Shown one piece after another: positions 29,986-39,270 of a stretch of 64,000 nucleotides of DNA; position 1 is the first letter of the stretch, and each line of letters opens with the position of its first letter. The position numbers and the translations under genes were made by a program. The notes under the pieces are model-generated. The model was given only the letters and a program-made list of their open reading frames with translations, did not search any database and had not been told where the DNA came from. The stretch comes from Cyclobacteriaceae bacterium (GTDB taxonomy: Bacteria > Bacteroidota > Bacteroidia > Cytophagales > Cyclobacteriaceae), in assembly GCA_026003355.1 (NCBI GenBank), contig BPHC01000001.1:310001-374000 (forward strand), written 5' to 3'.

Positions 29986-31923
29986 CTATACCTCGTAGGC
30001 AATCTCCATGATTCGGATGATTTCCCCCTGCCGGTTTCTTATTGGAGTGAATGTTGATTTTAATGTTAACGTATTGCCCTGGCGGGTAATGCGCTTATAG
30101 GTACCCTTCTGGGTTTTGCCGGCGGCAAGGTCGCGCCAAAACTGCCTGTATTCCTCACTGCTCTTCTCCTCCTTCGATACAAAAATGCGGTGATGTTCGC
30201 CCATAACCTCAGCCGAGGCATAACCCATCAGGTTAAGGTAGGTGGCATTTATTTTTGTAATGTGGCCTTCGGTGTCGTAATCGGCAATAGCCAGGGTGTT
30301 GTTTATGGCCAGCATGGTGCCTTCGGTTTCGGCCTGGTTGCGCTGCATCTCTTCCTGCGTGGCCTGAAGCTCTTCCATGTTTTGCCGCATCTCTTCTTCC
30401 TGGGCCCGCATCTGCTCGGTCATTTCCTGCGATTCTTCCAGTAACCGTTGGGTGCGGGCATTGACTTTTACGGTCGATATGGTTGAGGCAATGCTCTCGG
30501 CAATCTTTTCTACAAACTGTATTTCGTAATCCTGCAAAACACTGAACGAGGCAATTTCAACCACACCATAAATCTGGTCGTTGAACTTTAACGGCACAAT
30601 AAGTATGCAGGTGGGATTTGCATCGCCCAGGCCGGAAGTTATGCGAATATAATTCTGAGGTACTTCGGTAAGAAATATGGTGTCTCCCTCCTGCCAGGCC
30701 TGTCCGGCAAGGCCCTCTCCCTTGTGAATCTTCTGGTTAAGGTATTTCTTCTTATCCCAGGCATAACAGGCTTTCATGGAAATGGTAGCCTCTTCGCCTT
30801 CGGTTTCATCATCCAGAATATAAATGGCTCCCTGGTTGGCCTTCAGGTATTTTACCAGATTGCTTATGATTTCATCGGCCAGCTTGTTAAGGTCGTTGGT
30901 ATTCGACCGCAAAATTTCGCCAAAACGCGCCAGGCCCTCGGTTATCCAGTTGCGCTTCTTGTCTTCTTCGGCTACACGTGCCAGGTTATCGCGCATATTC
31001 AGCAAGGCATTGCCCAGCACATCATGGTCGCTCAAAGGCCGGAAGTCGGATGCGTAATTTCCCTTGCCGATATTCTCGGCAAACAAGGTGGTGGCTTTAA
31101 GCCCGGTAACCAGGTTATCCATGGCACGTGCCATTTCACCAATTTCATCGTTGCTGAATTTAGACTGTTTATCTTCCACCAGCTCGCCCTTGCCCAGTTT
31201 AATCACCACATTTTTAAGGTAGTTAACCGGCACGGTAATGGAACGAACCAGGAACCAGGCAATGACCAGACCAAGCACCACGGTGGCACCGGCAAGAACC
31301 AGGGTGATATTGCGCAGGTTACGGGCCGAAACCCTGAGTTGTTCATCTGATCTGGCTGTTATTTCCGACTGGGCTGCAGCCAGTACATTGAGCGAGGCCA
31401 GTATTTCTTTAAGCTGGGGGTTTATCTGGCTTTCCAGCACATCTTCCGCCAGCAACTTGGTAATGCCGTCTTCATAGCTTTCGAACGTGGTGAGCTGCGA
31501 GGTTATCTGAGCTTCGGCATGCTTCTGCACGGTCTCAAAGCGCGAAAAAACAGAATCAACCATTACCCGCTGGCTGTCAGCCTGCCAGGTTTGGGTAAGC
31601 TGGCTGATTTTCTGCTTAAGTTCAGGGTATTCGTAATTTACCAGTTGAATAAGCGCCTTTTTGTTTTCATCGTTGGTTTGCAGGTAAACCCAGCTGGTTA
31701 TAAGTTTTTGGTAGCGCTCTACCAGCAGCACAAACTGATTAATGGCATCCTTGCTCGGCCTGATGATTTCTGAGTTGGTAGCCACCACCCGGTCAATGTT
31801 GTTGGCTGTAAAAAAGATAATGGCCCCGTTGGCCAGAAAAAGGCCCATTACAATCAAAAACCCAAGCAGGATTTTATTGCCTATGGTAAGCCGTAAACGG
31901 ATTCTCTTGCTGCGGTCCTCCAT
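29986..31923 (-). CDS. Membrane receptor with HAMP, GAF, coiled coil and PAS domains, no output domain
   Basis: 645 residues. Two membrane segments (about 15-38 and 205-226) flank a helical periplasmic sensor of about 165 residues. A HAMP linker follows (RSITVPVNYLKNVVIKLGKGE), then a linker, a GAF domain (about 325-480; GAIYILDDETEGEEATISM, GEGLAGQAWQEGDTIF, VPLKFNDQIYGVVEIASF), a glutamate-rich coiled coil (about 487-535) and a C-terminal PAS domain (LAIADYDTEGHITKINATYL) that ends the protein. There is no histidine kinase, GGDEF or chemotaxis signalling domain. It may signal through partner proteins, or be a split kinase; no partner gene is adjacent. It stands alone between a bidirectional terminator and lhgO. 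Confidence 0.85.
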   Translation of the reverse strand: MEDRSKRIRLRLTIGNKILLGFLIVMGLFLANGAIIFFTANNIDRVVATNSEIIRPSKDAINQFVLLVERYQKLITSWVYLQTNDENKKALIQLVNYEYPELKQKISQLTQTWQADSQRVMVDSVFSRFETVQKHAEAQITSQLTTFESYEDGITKLLAEDVLESQINPQLKEILASLNVLAAAQSEITARSDEQLRVSARNLRNITLVLAGATVVLGLVIAWFLVRSITVPVNYLKNVVIKLGKGELVEDKQSKFSNDEIGEMARAMDNLVTGLKATTLFAENIGKGNYASDFRPLSDHDVLGNALLNMRDNLARVAEEDKKRNWITEGLARFGEILRSNTNDLNKLADEIISNLVKYLKANQGAIYILDDETEGEEATISMKACYAWDKKKYLNQKIHKGEGLAGQAWQEGDTIFLTEVPQNYIRITSGLGDANPTCILIVPLKFNDQIYGVVEIASFSVLQDYEIQFVEKIAESIASTISTVKVNARTQRLLEESQEMTEQMRAQEEEMRQNMEELQATQEEMQRNQAETEGTMLAINNTLAIADYDTEGHITKINATYLNLMGYASAEVMGEHHRIFVSKEEKSSEEYRQFWRDLAAGKTQKGTYKRITRQGNTLTLKSTFTPIRNRQGEIIRIMEIAYEV

Positions 31924-32097
31924 AACCAGGTAAATTGATTCGGTTAACTATGCGGAACGGGCAAAAATAGAAGTTTTCCAATAAGGTAAAACTTAAAATC
32001 CGGCTGTTTTTCTGACATGCATGCGCACAACCAACTTTTTTAATGCACCCCGGGGTTGTGCACTTGCCGGGTACACCTTTAGTTTGCAGGCTTAATT

Positions 32098-33300
32098 ATG
32101 GAGCCAACACGTATTATTATAGCCGGAGGGGGCATAGTAGGCCTCGCAACAGCTTACAGCATTTTGCAGCAAAACGGGCCTTTTCGGGTAACTGTCATTG
32201 AAAAAGAAGCCGATATTGCACAGCACCAAACCGGGCACAACAGCGGAGTTATTCACTCGGGCATTTACTATAAACCGGGCAGCCTCAAAGCGATAAACTG
32301 CGTAAAGGGCTACCAGATGCTGCTCTCCTTCTGTCAGGAAAACAACATAGCCTACGAACGATGCGGCAAAATTATTGTCGCCACCCGCAAGGAAGAGTTG
32401 TCTACCCTTGAAACGCTGTTTCAGCGCGGCGTAACCAACGGCCTGGAGGGAGTTAAAAAGCTGAATAAGGACGAACTGCGCGAATATGAACCCCATGTTG
32501 CCGGCTTGGCAGGGTTGTTTGTGCCCCAAACCGGTATTGTTGACTTTAGCGCAGTAGCCCGGAAGCTGGCAGAAAAAATTACAAGCCAGGGGGGCGAAAT
32601 TCTTACCGGAGTACGCCTAACAAGGCTTAATCAAAAAGGCAGGGAAGTGATTGTAACCGGCAATGACTGCGATTACCGCGCTGATATTTTTGTGAACTGT
32701 GCCGGCCTTTATTCCGATGTACTGGCCCGGCAGGTGTTTCGCCATCTAAATGTACGCATCATACCCTTTCGCGGAGAATATTACAAGCTAAGAAAAGAAA
32801 GCGAGCATCTGGTAAGAAACTTAATTTACCCCGTACCCGACCCCGCCTTTCCCTTTCTGGGTGTTCACTTTACGCGCATGATTGGCGGGGGTGTTGAAGC
32901 CGGACCCAATGCCGTGCTTGCCTTCAGGCGGGAGGGCTACCGCAAAGCCGATATCTCGTTTTCTGAGCTTGCCGGCACCCTGAGCTGGCCCGGCTTTGTA
33001 AGGGTGGCGATAAAATACTGGCGCACCGGTCTCGAAGAAATGTACCGTTCTTATTCGAAGGCTGCCTTTACCCGTGCATTGCAAAGGCTTGTTCCCGAAA
33101 TAACAGAAGACGATCTCGTGCCTGGTGGTTCGGGTGTACGGGCACAGGCCTGCCACCGCAACGGAACCCTGCTCGATGATTTTCTGATTCTGGAAACCGA
33201 ACGCATGGTGCATGTTTGCAACGCTCCCAGCCCGGCGGCCACCTCATCCCTTTCCATCGGGCAGCACGTAGCCGCAAAGGTTTTACAGAAAATTCAGTAA
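32098..33300 (+). CDS. lhgO: L-2-hydroxyglutarate oxidase
   Basis: 400 residues. The FAD-binding motif IIIAGGGIVGLATAYSIL is at residues 6-23. HNSGVIHSGIYYKPGSLKA (about 57) and the C-terminal GSGVRAQACHRNGTLLDDF are typical of LhgO/YgaF. It oxidises L-2-hydroxyglutarate, a by-product of promiscuous dehydrogenases, to 2-oxoglutarate, passing electrons to oxygen or the membrane quinone pool. It is a single gene with a possible promoter box (TAGTTTG at 32080) immediately upstream, and it overlaps the end of the converging next gene by seven bases. Confidence 0.93.
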   Translation: MEPTRIIIAGGGIVGLATAYSILQQNGPFRVTVIEKEADIAQHQTGHNSGVIHSGIYYKPGSLKAINCVKGYQMLLSFCQENNIAYERCGKIIVATRKEELSTLETLFQRGVTNGLEGVKKLNKDELREYEPHVAGLAGLFVPQTGIVDFSAVARKLAEKITSQGGEILTGVRLTRLNQKGREVIVTGNDCDYRADIFVNCAGLYSDVLARQVFRHLNVRIIPFRGEYYKLRKESEHLVRNLIYPVPDPAFPFLGVHFTRMIGGGVEAGPNAVLAFRREGYRKADISFSELAGTLSWPGFVRVAIKYWRTGLEEMYRSYSKAAFTRALQRLVPEITEDDLVPGGSGVRAQACHRNGTLLDDFLILETERMVHVCNAPSPAATSSLSIGQHVAAKVLQKIQ

Positions 33301-34043
33301 AAACGAAACACTATTCCGCCCTGCATACCGAAAACCGGCACCGAGCGGTAATAGTTTTGATACACAACCCCGGCCGAAAGGAGGGCGCGAAACGCACCAT
33401 ATTCGATTACACCGTGTTGGTACTGAGCGCTGAGTTCAAGCCGCGGCCAGGCACCCGATGAAAAGTCGTGGGCATGCCGGTACTCAATCCAAACCATTCG
33501 CTTTTGCATGCTGTTATGAACCCCCAGCTGCACTGACCATTCGTAAAATGAGTTCCTGCCGCCAAAGGCTTCGTTCATCATACCGTTGCCCAGGCGCAAG
33601 GTAAGGTACCGACTGGTTATTAAGTTAAGCTGCAACACCTGCCAGTCGTTGGTGCGGATGTGGATAAACGAACCGTCGGATGTCTGCTCAAGCAGGTAAT
33701 TCATTCTGAAATCGGTGGAAAATATGCCCCAGTTGCCGCGCATACGTGGCCACAGAAAATAATATCCAGGCGGATTGGCCGCACCCTGTGCGAACAATTC
33801 AACCGAAACCAGCGATGGATACCGGGTGCGATCGGCCGAAAGTTTATACTGCTGCCACATGGGTATACCCCTGAACATCAAATCGAAAAGAAAAAAACCT
33901 TCGCCATCCCCGCCATTTCCGTCACCAGACTTGGTTCTGTGGGTCTGCCGGGCATGCTCTTCCGACTTTTGCTTAATTTCATCTACCTGTCCATAAACCG
34001 GGAACAAGAGCAAAAACAGGCAAACAAAAAGCAGCATCCGCAT
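33294..34043 (-). CDS. Secreted or outer-membrane beta-rich protein of unknown function
   Basis: 249 residues from ATG 34043 (signal peptide MRMLLFVCLFLLLFPVYGQ). After a short charged stretch with glycines (KSGDGNGGDGEG) the protein is beta-rich with alternating aromatic residues and ends in Phe-Arg-Phe-Tyr, like an outer-membrane barrel of perhaps ten to twelve strands (LNLITSRYLTLRLGNGMM; RMVWIEYRHAHDFSSG; GAFRALLSAGVVYQNYY). The family was not recognised. It lies just after the RidA gene on the same strand and may be co-transcribed. Confidence 0.7.
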   Translation of the reverse strand: MRMLLFVCLFLLLFPVYGQVDEIKQKSEEHARQTHRTKSGDGNGGDGEGFFLFDLMFRGIPMWQQYKLSADRTRYPSLVSVELFAQGAANPPGYYFLWPRMRGNWGIFSTDFRMNYLLEQTSDGSFIHIRTNDWQVLQLNLITSRYLTLRLGNGMMNEAFGGRNSFYEWSVQLGVHNSMQKRMVWIEYRHAHDFSSGAWPRLELSAQYQHGVIEYGAFRALLSAGVVYQNYYRSVPVFGMQGGIVFRFY

Positions 34044-34075
34044 AATCCAGGTAATGCAAGTTTTGGGCCAGAACA

Positions 34076-34462
34076 TTACCCTGCCCGTACAGCCGAAACC
34101 TCTATTTCTACCATGAATTCAGGGGCTATAAGTGCGTTAACCTCAACCATGGTGGTGGCCGGCTTTATGTTCTGAAAAAATTCGCGATGAGCTCTGCCGG
34201 CTTCTTCCCATTTCGAAATGTCGGTAACAAAAATGCGGGTACGCACCACATCCTCCAGATTAAATCCCGCATTTTCGAGTATGCCTTTTATCTTTTCGAG
34301 CACAAAACGTGTTTGCTCGTACATGCTTCCCCTTCCTACCAGCCTCCCCTGGCCGTCCACCGCCACCGTTCCGGTTATTTCCAGTTGGTTGCCTACCTGA
34401 ACGGCCCGCGAGTACCCTACAATGTTTTCCCATTTGGCTCCTGAAGAATAATTGGTGCGCAT
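34076..34462 (-). CDS. RidA/YjgF/UK114 family protein
   Basis: 128 residues, the usual RidA length. Features are the N-terminal SSGAKWENIVGYSRAV, the central NAGFNLEDVVRTRIFVTD with the conserved Arg of the active site, and the C-terminal ALIAPEFMVEIEVSAV. RidA deaminates reactive enamine/imine intermediates, while several paralogues have other or unknown roles. The C-terminal region has the Glu that follows the family pattern, but the substrate class cannot be assigned. It diverges from the MoeB-like gene with only 21 bases between starts. Confidence 0.88.
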   Translation of the reverse strand: MRTNYSSGAKWENIVGYSRAVQVGNQLEITGTVAVDGQGRLVGRGSMYEQTRFVLEKIKGILENAGFNLEDVVRTRIFVTDISKWEEAGRAHREFFQNIKPATTMVEVNALIAPEFMVEIEVSAVRAG

Positions 34463-34483
34463 AAATTGTAATTTTAATTCGCA

Positions 34484-35608
34484 ATGAAGTTAACAGAAAA
34501 AGAACTGCAACGCTATAGCCGCCACCTGGTTTTAAAAGAATTTGGCCGTGAAGCGCAAGAAAAGCTCAGGCAGGCCAGCGTACTGGTGGTGGGTGCAGGC
34601 GGATTGGGATGCCCGCTGTTGCTCTATCTTACCGCAGCCGGAACAGGTAAAATTGGTATAGCCGACTTCGACACCGTGCAGGAATCAAACCTGCAGCGCC
34701 AGGTTTTGTTTACCACGGAGGACCTGGGCAGGAACAAGGCCGAAGCCGCCGCAAAACGCCTCCTGTTGCTTAACCCGCACGTAAGCTTTCAGGTCTACCC
34801 TTTCAGGCTTGCACCAGCCAACATTGCAGAAGTGATTGCGCCCTATGATGTGGTGGTAGATGGCTCGGATAATTTTGCCACGCGCTACCTGGTAAACGAT
34901 GCCTGCGTGGTCTATGAAAAACCCCTTGTGTACGGGTCCATTCTCCAGTACGAAGGGCAGCTTGCCGTGTTTAACATTCCATTACCCGGCAACCGCCGCT
35001 CGGCCAATTACCGCGACCTGTTTCCGCACCCGCCGGCAAGCCATGAAGTACCCAACTGCGAAGAAGCAGGCGTGCTGGGCGTTTTGCCGGGCACCATCGG
35101 AAGCCTGATGGCCAACGAAACCATTAAACTGCTTACCGGTACCGGTAAAGTGCTTTCGGATAAACTCCTTCTTTTTGATGCCCTAACCCTGGAAGTGAAC
35201 CGCATTGGCATACCCAAAAGGCACCCGGCAGAGAACATTAAGATTTTGCCGGATTACGATGTAATTTGCGGAACCCTTAAAAAACCAGACATGAAGGAAA
35301 TTACCGTACACGAACTCAAGGCCATGCAGGAAGCCGGTGAGGACTTCCAGCTTATTGATGTGCGCGAACCCCACGAAAACGAGCTGGCCAATCTGGGAGG
35401 TGAGCTTATACCTATGGCCGAAGTTCCCCGCAATCTGCATCGCATTGCACGCAACAAAAAAGTAGTTATCCATTGCCGTAGCGGCGGAAGGAGCGGCAAC
35501 ATTATTCAATGGCTGGAAAAAAATCACGGGTTTGAAAACCTGTACAACCTGAAGGGAGGTATCCTGGCCTGGGCCCGGGAAATTGATCCTTCAATGGAAG
35601 TAGAGTAG
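34484..35608 (+). CDS. moeB: MoeB/ThiF-family adenylyltransferase with C-terminal rhodanese domain
   Basis: 374 residues. The E1-like domain has the nucleotide motif VLVVGAGGLGCPLLLYL (about 31-47), ADFDTVQESNLQRQVLF, VDGSDNFATRYLVNDAC and PNCEEAGVLGVLPG. A rhodanese domain follows (about 270-372) with active-site Cys in VVIHCRSGGRSGN. The protein should adenylate the C-terminal glycine of a ubiquitin-like sulfur carrier (MoaD or ThiS) and may supply sulfur through its own rhodanese Cys. The zinc-binding CxxC found in E. coli MoeB is replaced by NYRD before LFPHPP. No moa or thi gene is nearby, so the pathway is not decided; symbol is by closest resemblance. Confidence 0.87.
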   Translation: MKLTEKELQRYSRHLVLKEFGREAQEKLRQASVLVVGAGGLGCPLLLYLTAAGTGKIGIADFDTVQESNLQRQVLFTTEDLGRNKAEAAAKRLLLLNPHVSFQVYPFRLAPANIAEVIAPYDVVVDGSDNFATRYLVNDACVVYEKPLVYGSILQYEGQLAVFNIPLPGNRRSANYRDLFPHPPASHEVPNCEEAGVLGVLPGTIGSLMANETIKLLTGTGKVLSDKLLLFDALTLEVNRIGIPKRHPAENIKILPDYDVICGTLKKPDMKEITVHELKAMQEAGEDFQLIDVREPHENELANLGGELIPMAEVPRNLHRIARNKKVVIHCRSGGRSGNIIQWLEKNHGFENLYNLKGGILAWAREIDPSMEVE

Positions 35609-35609
35609 A

Positions 35610-36995
35610 TTAGTGCCCCCGTTCAGGAAACAACAGGCTTATAAGCACAGCCGCGGCAAAGCCCAGCGCTAAAGCCGGCACAAGTGCCGGCACAGAAACC
35701 GGATACCACCTGAACCATATCCACGCCAGCATGCCCGTTACCATAGCTGCCAGCGCCCCCGGGGCAGTAAACCGGCGCCAGTAAAGCCCAAGGGTTAGCG
35801 GCACAAACAGCGACACCAGTGAAAACACCGATGAATCGCCTACCAGTTTGTAGATATCGGTTTTAACACAGGCCAGCACGGTAGCCCCGGCACTGAACAA
35901 CAGCACCGAGACCCGTGTGACAAGCAAAAAATGGCGCTCCGGCAATGGTTTGGCTAAAAGGGGCTTAATGATATTTTCTGAAAGAATAGCCGCCGGCGCC
36001 AGAACCGATGAACTGGTTGTGCTAAGTATGGCCGACATGAGCGAGCCGAAAAACAATATTTGCACTGGCAAACCGGTATGCTGCAATACCATTGACGGAA
36101 GCGTTAACTGGGTATCTCCGTTAACCTGATCCGGATAGAGATGTTTTACACACAGGCTAATAAACAACGGAAGCAGGGCCACCGAAAGATAAAGCCCCGC
36201 CGCATAGTAGCACGACCGCACAGCTATTTGTGAAGATCCGGACGACATGGCGCGTTGAAACACGTCCTGCGAAGGAATAGAACCCAACCCCAGTACCGAC
36301 CAGGCTGCCAGGTAACCAAGCACATCGGTAAAATTTCCATCTGGCAAAAACCGGAAGGTTCCGGCAGGAACTTCCTGGATTACCCTCATTGCCCCACCCG
36401 CTTTACCGGCCAGAACAACGGCCAGAATTGTGAGACCGAGCACAATAGCCATGCTCTGCAGAAAGTCAGTAACCGATACAGCCCACATGCCTCCCACAGC
36501 GGTGTACAACGTTACCACCAGCGAACTCACCACTACGCCCTGCCATAGGGGTATACCGGCAACCACATTCAATATTAAACCCAGCGCCACAAGCTGCCCG
36601 GCCGTGTAGCCAAAGTAAGAAGGCACCATTAAAATGCTGGCCAGCAGCTCGGCCTTTTTACCAAACCGGTTTCTGAAAAAGTCTCCCAGCGTCAGCAGAT
36701 TCATGTGATAAAGCCGGCGGGCAAAAAACATCCCGAACAGCAACAGGCATAACGCTGCCCCGAAAGGGTCTTCGATTACGGCATAGAGACCACCTTTAAG
36801 AAACTCTGACGATGCCCCGAAAATGGTTTCCGACCCAAACCAGGTGGCAAAAAGGGCAGCCGTGCTAAGCGCCAAAGGCAGGCTGCGACCCGCCAGCATA
36901 AAATCGCCTGCGTTTTTTACCCGGCGCGAAGCCCAGAAGCCCAACAGCAGGGTTAGCAACAAATACAAAATGATGGAAAACAGCAGCAAGGGCAC
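35610..36995 (-). CDS. Sodium:solute symporter (SSS family)
   Basis: 461 residues, about thirteen membrane segments. The family pattern is visible in AGRSLPLALSTAALFATWFG, TLGDFFRNRFGKKAELLAS, the Na-site region GGMWAVSVTDFLQSMAIVLG and SMSAILSTTSSSVLAPAAI-like helix 8 (LMSAILSTTSSSVLAPAA). It imports a solute with sodium; the substrate is not predictable. There is no C-terminal sensor kinase. It starts 19 bases after the DUF5777 gene on the same strand and could be the last gene of the sigma-factor operon; it converges with the MoeB-like gene with one base between stops. Confidence 0.9.
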   Translation of the reverse strand: MPLLLFSIILYLLLTLLLGFWASRRVKNAGDFMLAGRSLPLALSTAALFATWFGSETIFGASSEFLKGGLYAVIEDPFGAALCLLLFGMFFARRLYHMNLLTLGDFFRNRFGKKAELLASILMVPSYFGYTAGQLVALGLILNVVAGIPLWQGVVVSSLVVTLYTAVGGMWAVSVTDFLQSMAIVLGLTILAVVLAGKAGGAMRVIQEVPAGTFRFLPDGNFTDVLGYLAAWSVLGLGSIPSQDVFQRAMSSGSSQIAVRSCYYAAGLYLSVALLPLFISLCVKHLYPDQVNGDTQLTLPSMVLQHTGLPVQILFFGSLMSAILSTTSSSVLAPAAILSENIIKPLLAKPLPERHFLLVTRVSVLLFSAGATVLACVKTDIYKLVGDSSVFSLVSLFVPLTLGLYWRRFTAPGALAAMVTGMLAWIWFRWYPVSVPALVPALALGFAAAVLISLLFPERGH

Positions 36996-37014
36996 CCGGT
37001 TTAAGATGCAAAAA

Positions 37015-37899
37015 TTATCGTTTTCCGGCTATCTGAAAAGTACGGGTTATGTTAAAGCCAAAGTGTATATCGCCATCCCAGAAGTTTTCATTGGTTTCTG
37101 ATATGGTGAAGCGTTCAAACATACCAAGTGTGTTGGTAAGTAAAATCTGAAAAACATGTCCGCCGGTTTCAATATCCACACCTATGCCCACGGCATCATA
37201 GCGAACATAATCAGGTGCAATGTTTGGCCGGGCATTCAGGCGCTTCAGGTATTCGGCTGTCAAGGCAAAACCAGGTGTTAGCTTGAACCTACCGGCAAAA
37301 CCCAATGCAAAGTCATCATTATTTTCAAAAAGCTGGTTTACGGTATTGCGATGAACATAGATGGGATTAAGCTGAAATGAGAACCTGGAGCTAAACTTAC
37401 GGGCCAGCAGCAACTGGGTGGCGTAGGCCAGCCGGTCGCCTGCCTTTAACGGAATGGGCATATCGGCATTCCGGGGAGTGGTGCGGTAAAACACCGAGCC
37501 TACCGCTGTAACCGTTACCGGCACGGTTTTACGCTGGCGAAGCACCTTATACCTGACGTACCCATCAAAGGTCTTGTCGGCTGATGTACGCCCTACCCCC
37601 ACTCCGAGGCGGTCGCTAATGCCGTATTCCAGTCCCAGGCGCGTAACCGACTGGTCGAGGCCCCAAAGCGTATGGGCCCCTTCGTTGATTAGGCCAAACC
37701 TGTGGGCGAAAATGAACTCAAGTTCACCTTTTCTTCGGGTTTCAACCGACTGGCCGTTGATGATTCGGGAGCCTTTAAATGTGGCTATCGCCAATCCGGG
37801 GTCGGGTTGTTGCTGTTTTTCCAGTTCCGAAAGCAAATCCTGGGCATGGAGGGAAAAACCATGAAGGGCTATAAAAGTTATGAGGAAAAGGGCTTTCAT
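37015..37899 (-). CDS. DUF5777 family beta-barrel protein
   Basis: 294 residues with signal peptide (MKALFLITFIALHGFSLHAQ). The rest is a beta-rich protein with the DUF5777 pattern: LAIATFKGSRIINGQSVETR, KGELEFIFAHRFGLINEG and GLDQSVTRLGLEYGISDRLG, and a C-terminal strand typical of outer-membrane barrels. Function is unknown. In many Bacteroidota this family sits with YceI-like and c-type-haem proteins, as it does here (six bases after YceI), which suggests a shared envelope redox or lipid role; that is inference. Confidence 0.85.
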   Translation of the reverse strand: MKALFLITFIALHGFSLHAQDLLSELEKQQQPDPGLAIATFKGSRIINGQSVETRRKGELEFIFAHRFGLINEGAHTLWGLDQSVTRLGLEYGISDRLGVGVGRTSADKTFDGYVRYKVLRQRKTVPVTVTAVGSVFYRTTPRNADMPIPLKAGDRLAYATQLLLARKFSSRFSFQLNPIYVHRNTVNQLFENNDDFALGFAGRFKLTPGFALTAEYLKRLNARPNIAPDYVRYDAVGIGVDIETGGHVFQILLTNTLGMFERFTISETNENFWDGDIHFGFNITRTFQIAGKR

Positions 37900-37905
37900 A
37901 CTTGG

Positions 37906-38451
37906 TTACCGGGGTTTAAAAACAAGATCAACCGTAACTTCTACCTGCTGGGCAATGTTTTGCCTCAGAATTTTTGGAATACTAACCGAATAGTCTTCCA
38001 GCCGTACGGTAAACTTCGATTTCATGATCAGATTTTCGCCCTGGCGTGCAATGGTTCCCGGCACATTCACTTTGCGGGTTACGCCATGTATGGTTAGTTT
38101 ACCAACAGCCTGTACGGTTTGTAAGCCGGAAACCGATGCGTCATAGCCGCTTATCCGGCCTGTAAAAGTTGCCCGTGGAAACTTTTCCGATTCCAGGTAT
38201 TTTTCATTAAAATGCTCCTGCATTAGTTTTTTTTTAAATTCAAAACCATTAACAGGTACGGAAAAAGCTATTTCGCCAGAGGTACTGTTAAAAAGGCTGG
38301 AAACCCTTTGGTTTACTGCCTGTATGTCTTCAAGAGGTGCAGATGAATAAAACGATATATACCCCCCTGCCACAGTGTATTGCTGGGCGCTGGTTGTATG
38401 GACCTTTGCCAGAAAAGCATACCACAGAACAAAAGTTAAAAACACACGCAT
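37906..38451 (-). CDS. YceI-like family protein, secreted
   Basis: 181 residues with signal peptide (FVLWYAFLAKVHTTSAQ). The YceI lipocalin-like fold is shown by GYISFYSSAPLEDIQAVNQR, SEKFPRATFTGRISGY and VGKLTIHGVTRKVNVPGTI. YceI proteins bind polyisoprenoid or fatty ligands in the periplasm. It lies 6 bases from the genes on both sides, within the operon started by the ECF sigma factor. Confidence 0.92.
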   Translation of the reverse strand: MRVFLTFVLWYAFLAKVHTTSAQQYTVAGGYISFYSSAPLEDIQAVNQRVSSLFNSTSGEIAFSVPVNGFEFKKKLMQEHFNEKYLESEKFPRATFTGRISGYDASVSGLQTVQAVGKLTIHGVTRKVNVPGTIARQGENLIMKSKFTVRLEDYSVSIPKILRQNIAQQVEVTVDLVFKPR

Positions 38452-38457
38452 CCTGCA

Positions 38458-39270
38458 TCAGTTTTCAGGGGCCCCGTCGTCTACCCAGCAGGCAATCAGC
38501 GCTTTTTCATCACTGGTCAGGCTGCCTGTTCTTGGCATATCACCGCTCTGGGTACGGTTTTTTATTTCCTGCCTTTTACCGAAAGCCGTTGAATAGGTAA
38601 ACAAGTCGCCATTTGCCGGATGGCAGGAAATGCCGCTGCATTTGGCTTCAAAAAGGGCTTTTATTTGCCCGTTAAAGGTAACGCCGGTGGGCAGGCGATC
38701 GATGCTTACACTTAATGAAAAGGTACAGTTATCCGACAGGTCTTTAACCGTAACGGTATGCAGGCCGTCTTTCAGTTCGTTAAAAGTGGTCTGGTTGCCA
38801 AACGGCCCCCCGTCAATGGCATACTGATAGTTGCCGCTTCCACCTGAAGCTGCTACCGTAACCGATCCATTATACGGTGCCAGACATTTGCTGTTGGGCG
38901 CCTGGGTGACCATGGTGGCCATAAGACCTGTATTCAGAACAAGCTCGGCCAACACCTCCTTTTCGCAGCCCTGCTGGTCTTTTACGGTAATCGTAAAGGT
39001 GCCCGCACCCAGGCCTGAAAAAGATGCTGATGACCCAAAGCTGCCGGCATTTAGCCTGAACTGGTACGGGGGCTTGCCCCCGGTAGCCTCTACTACAATC
39101 ATGCCGTTTCCGGTAATGCAATCGGTTGGATTGGTTGTGGAGGCTACGGCAAGCTGCAGATCGGATTGGCTGCAATTTGTTACCGAAGGGTCGTTTCCGC
39201 TGGAACAGCCTGAATACAATGCAATGCATCCAACAACAGCGGCACTGATAAGTCGATTGAAAAATCTCAT
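38458..39270 (-). CDS. Lipoprotein with SprB-type repeats and a c-type haem-like motif
   Basis: 270 residues. The lipoprotein signal ends at ALYSGCSSGNDP. Two SprB-like repeats follow (GGKPPYQFRLNAGSFGSSAS ... TFTITVKDQQGC; GGSGNYQYAIDGGPFG ... HTVTVKDLSDNC). The C-terminal 75 residues contain KCSGISCHPANGD, a CxxxxCH motif as in planctomycete-type cytochromes, with MPRTGSLTSDEKALIACWVDDG typical of that domain and Met as possible sixth ligand. The protein is probably an outer-membrane-anchored redox or surface protein. Its start overlaps the preceding gene by four bases (ATGA), so it is co-translated. Confidence 0.85.
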   Translation of the reverse strand: MRFFNRLISAAVVGCIALYSGCSSGNDPSVTNCSQSDLQLAVASTTNPTDCITGNGMIVVEATGGKPPYQFRLNAGSFGSSASFSGLGAGTFTITVKDQQGCEKEVLAELVLNTGLMATMVTQAPNSKCLAPYNGSVTVAASGGSGNYQYAIDGGPFGNQTTFNELKDGLHTVTVKDLSDNCTFSLSVSIDRLPTGVTFNGQIKALFEAKCSGISCHPANGDLFTYSTAFGKRQEIKNRTQSGDMPRTGSLTSDEKALIACWVDDGAPEN

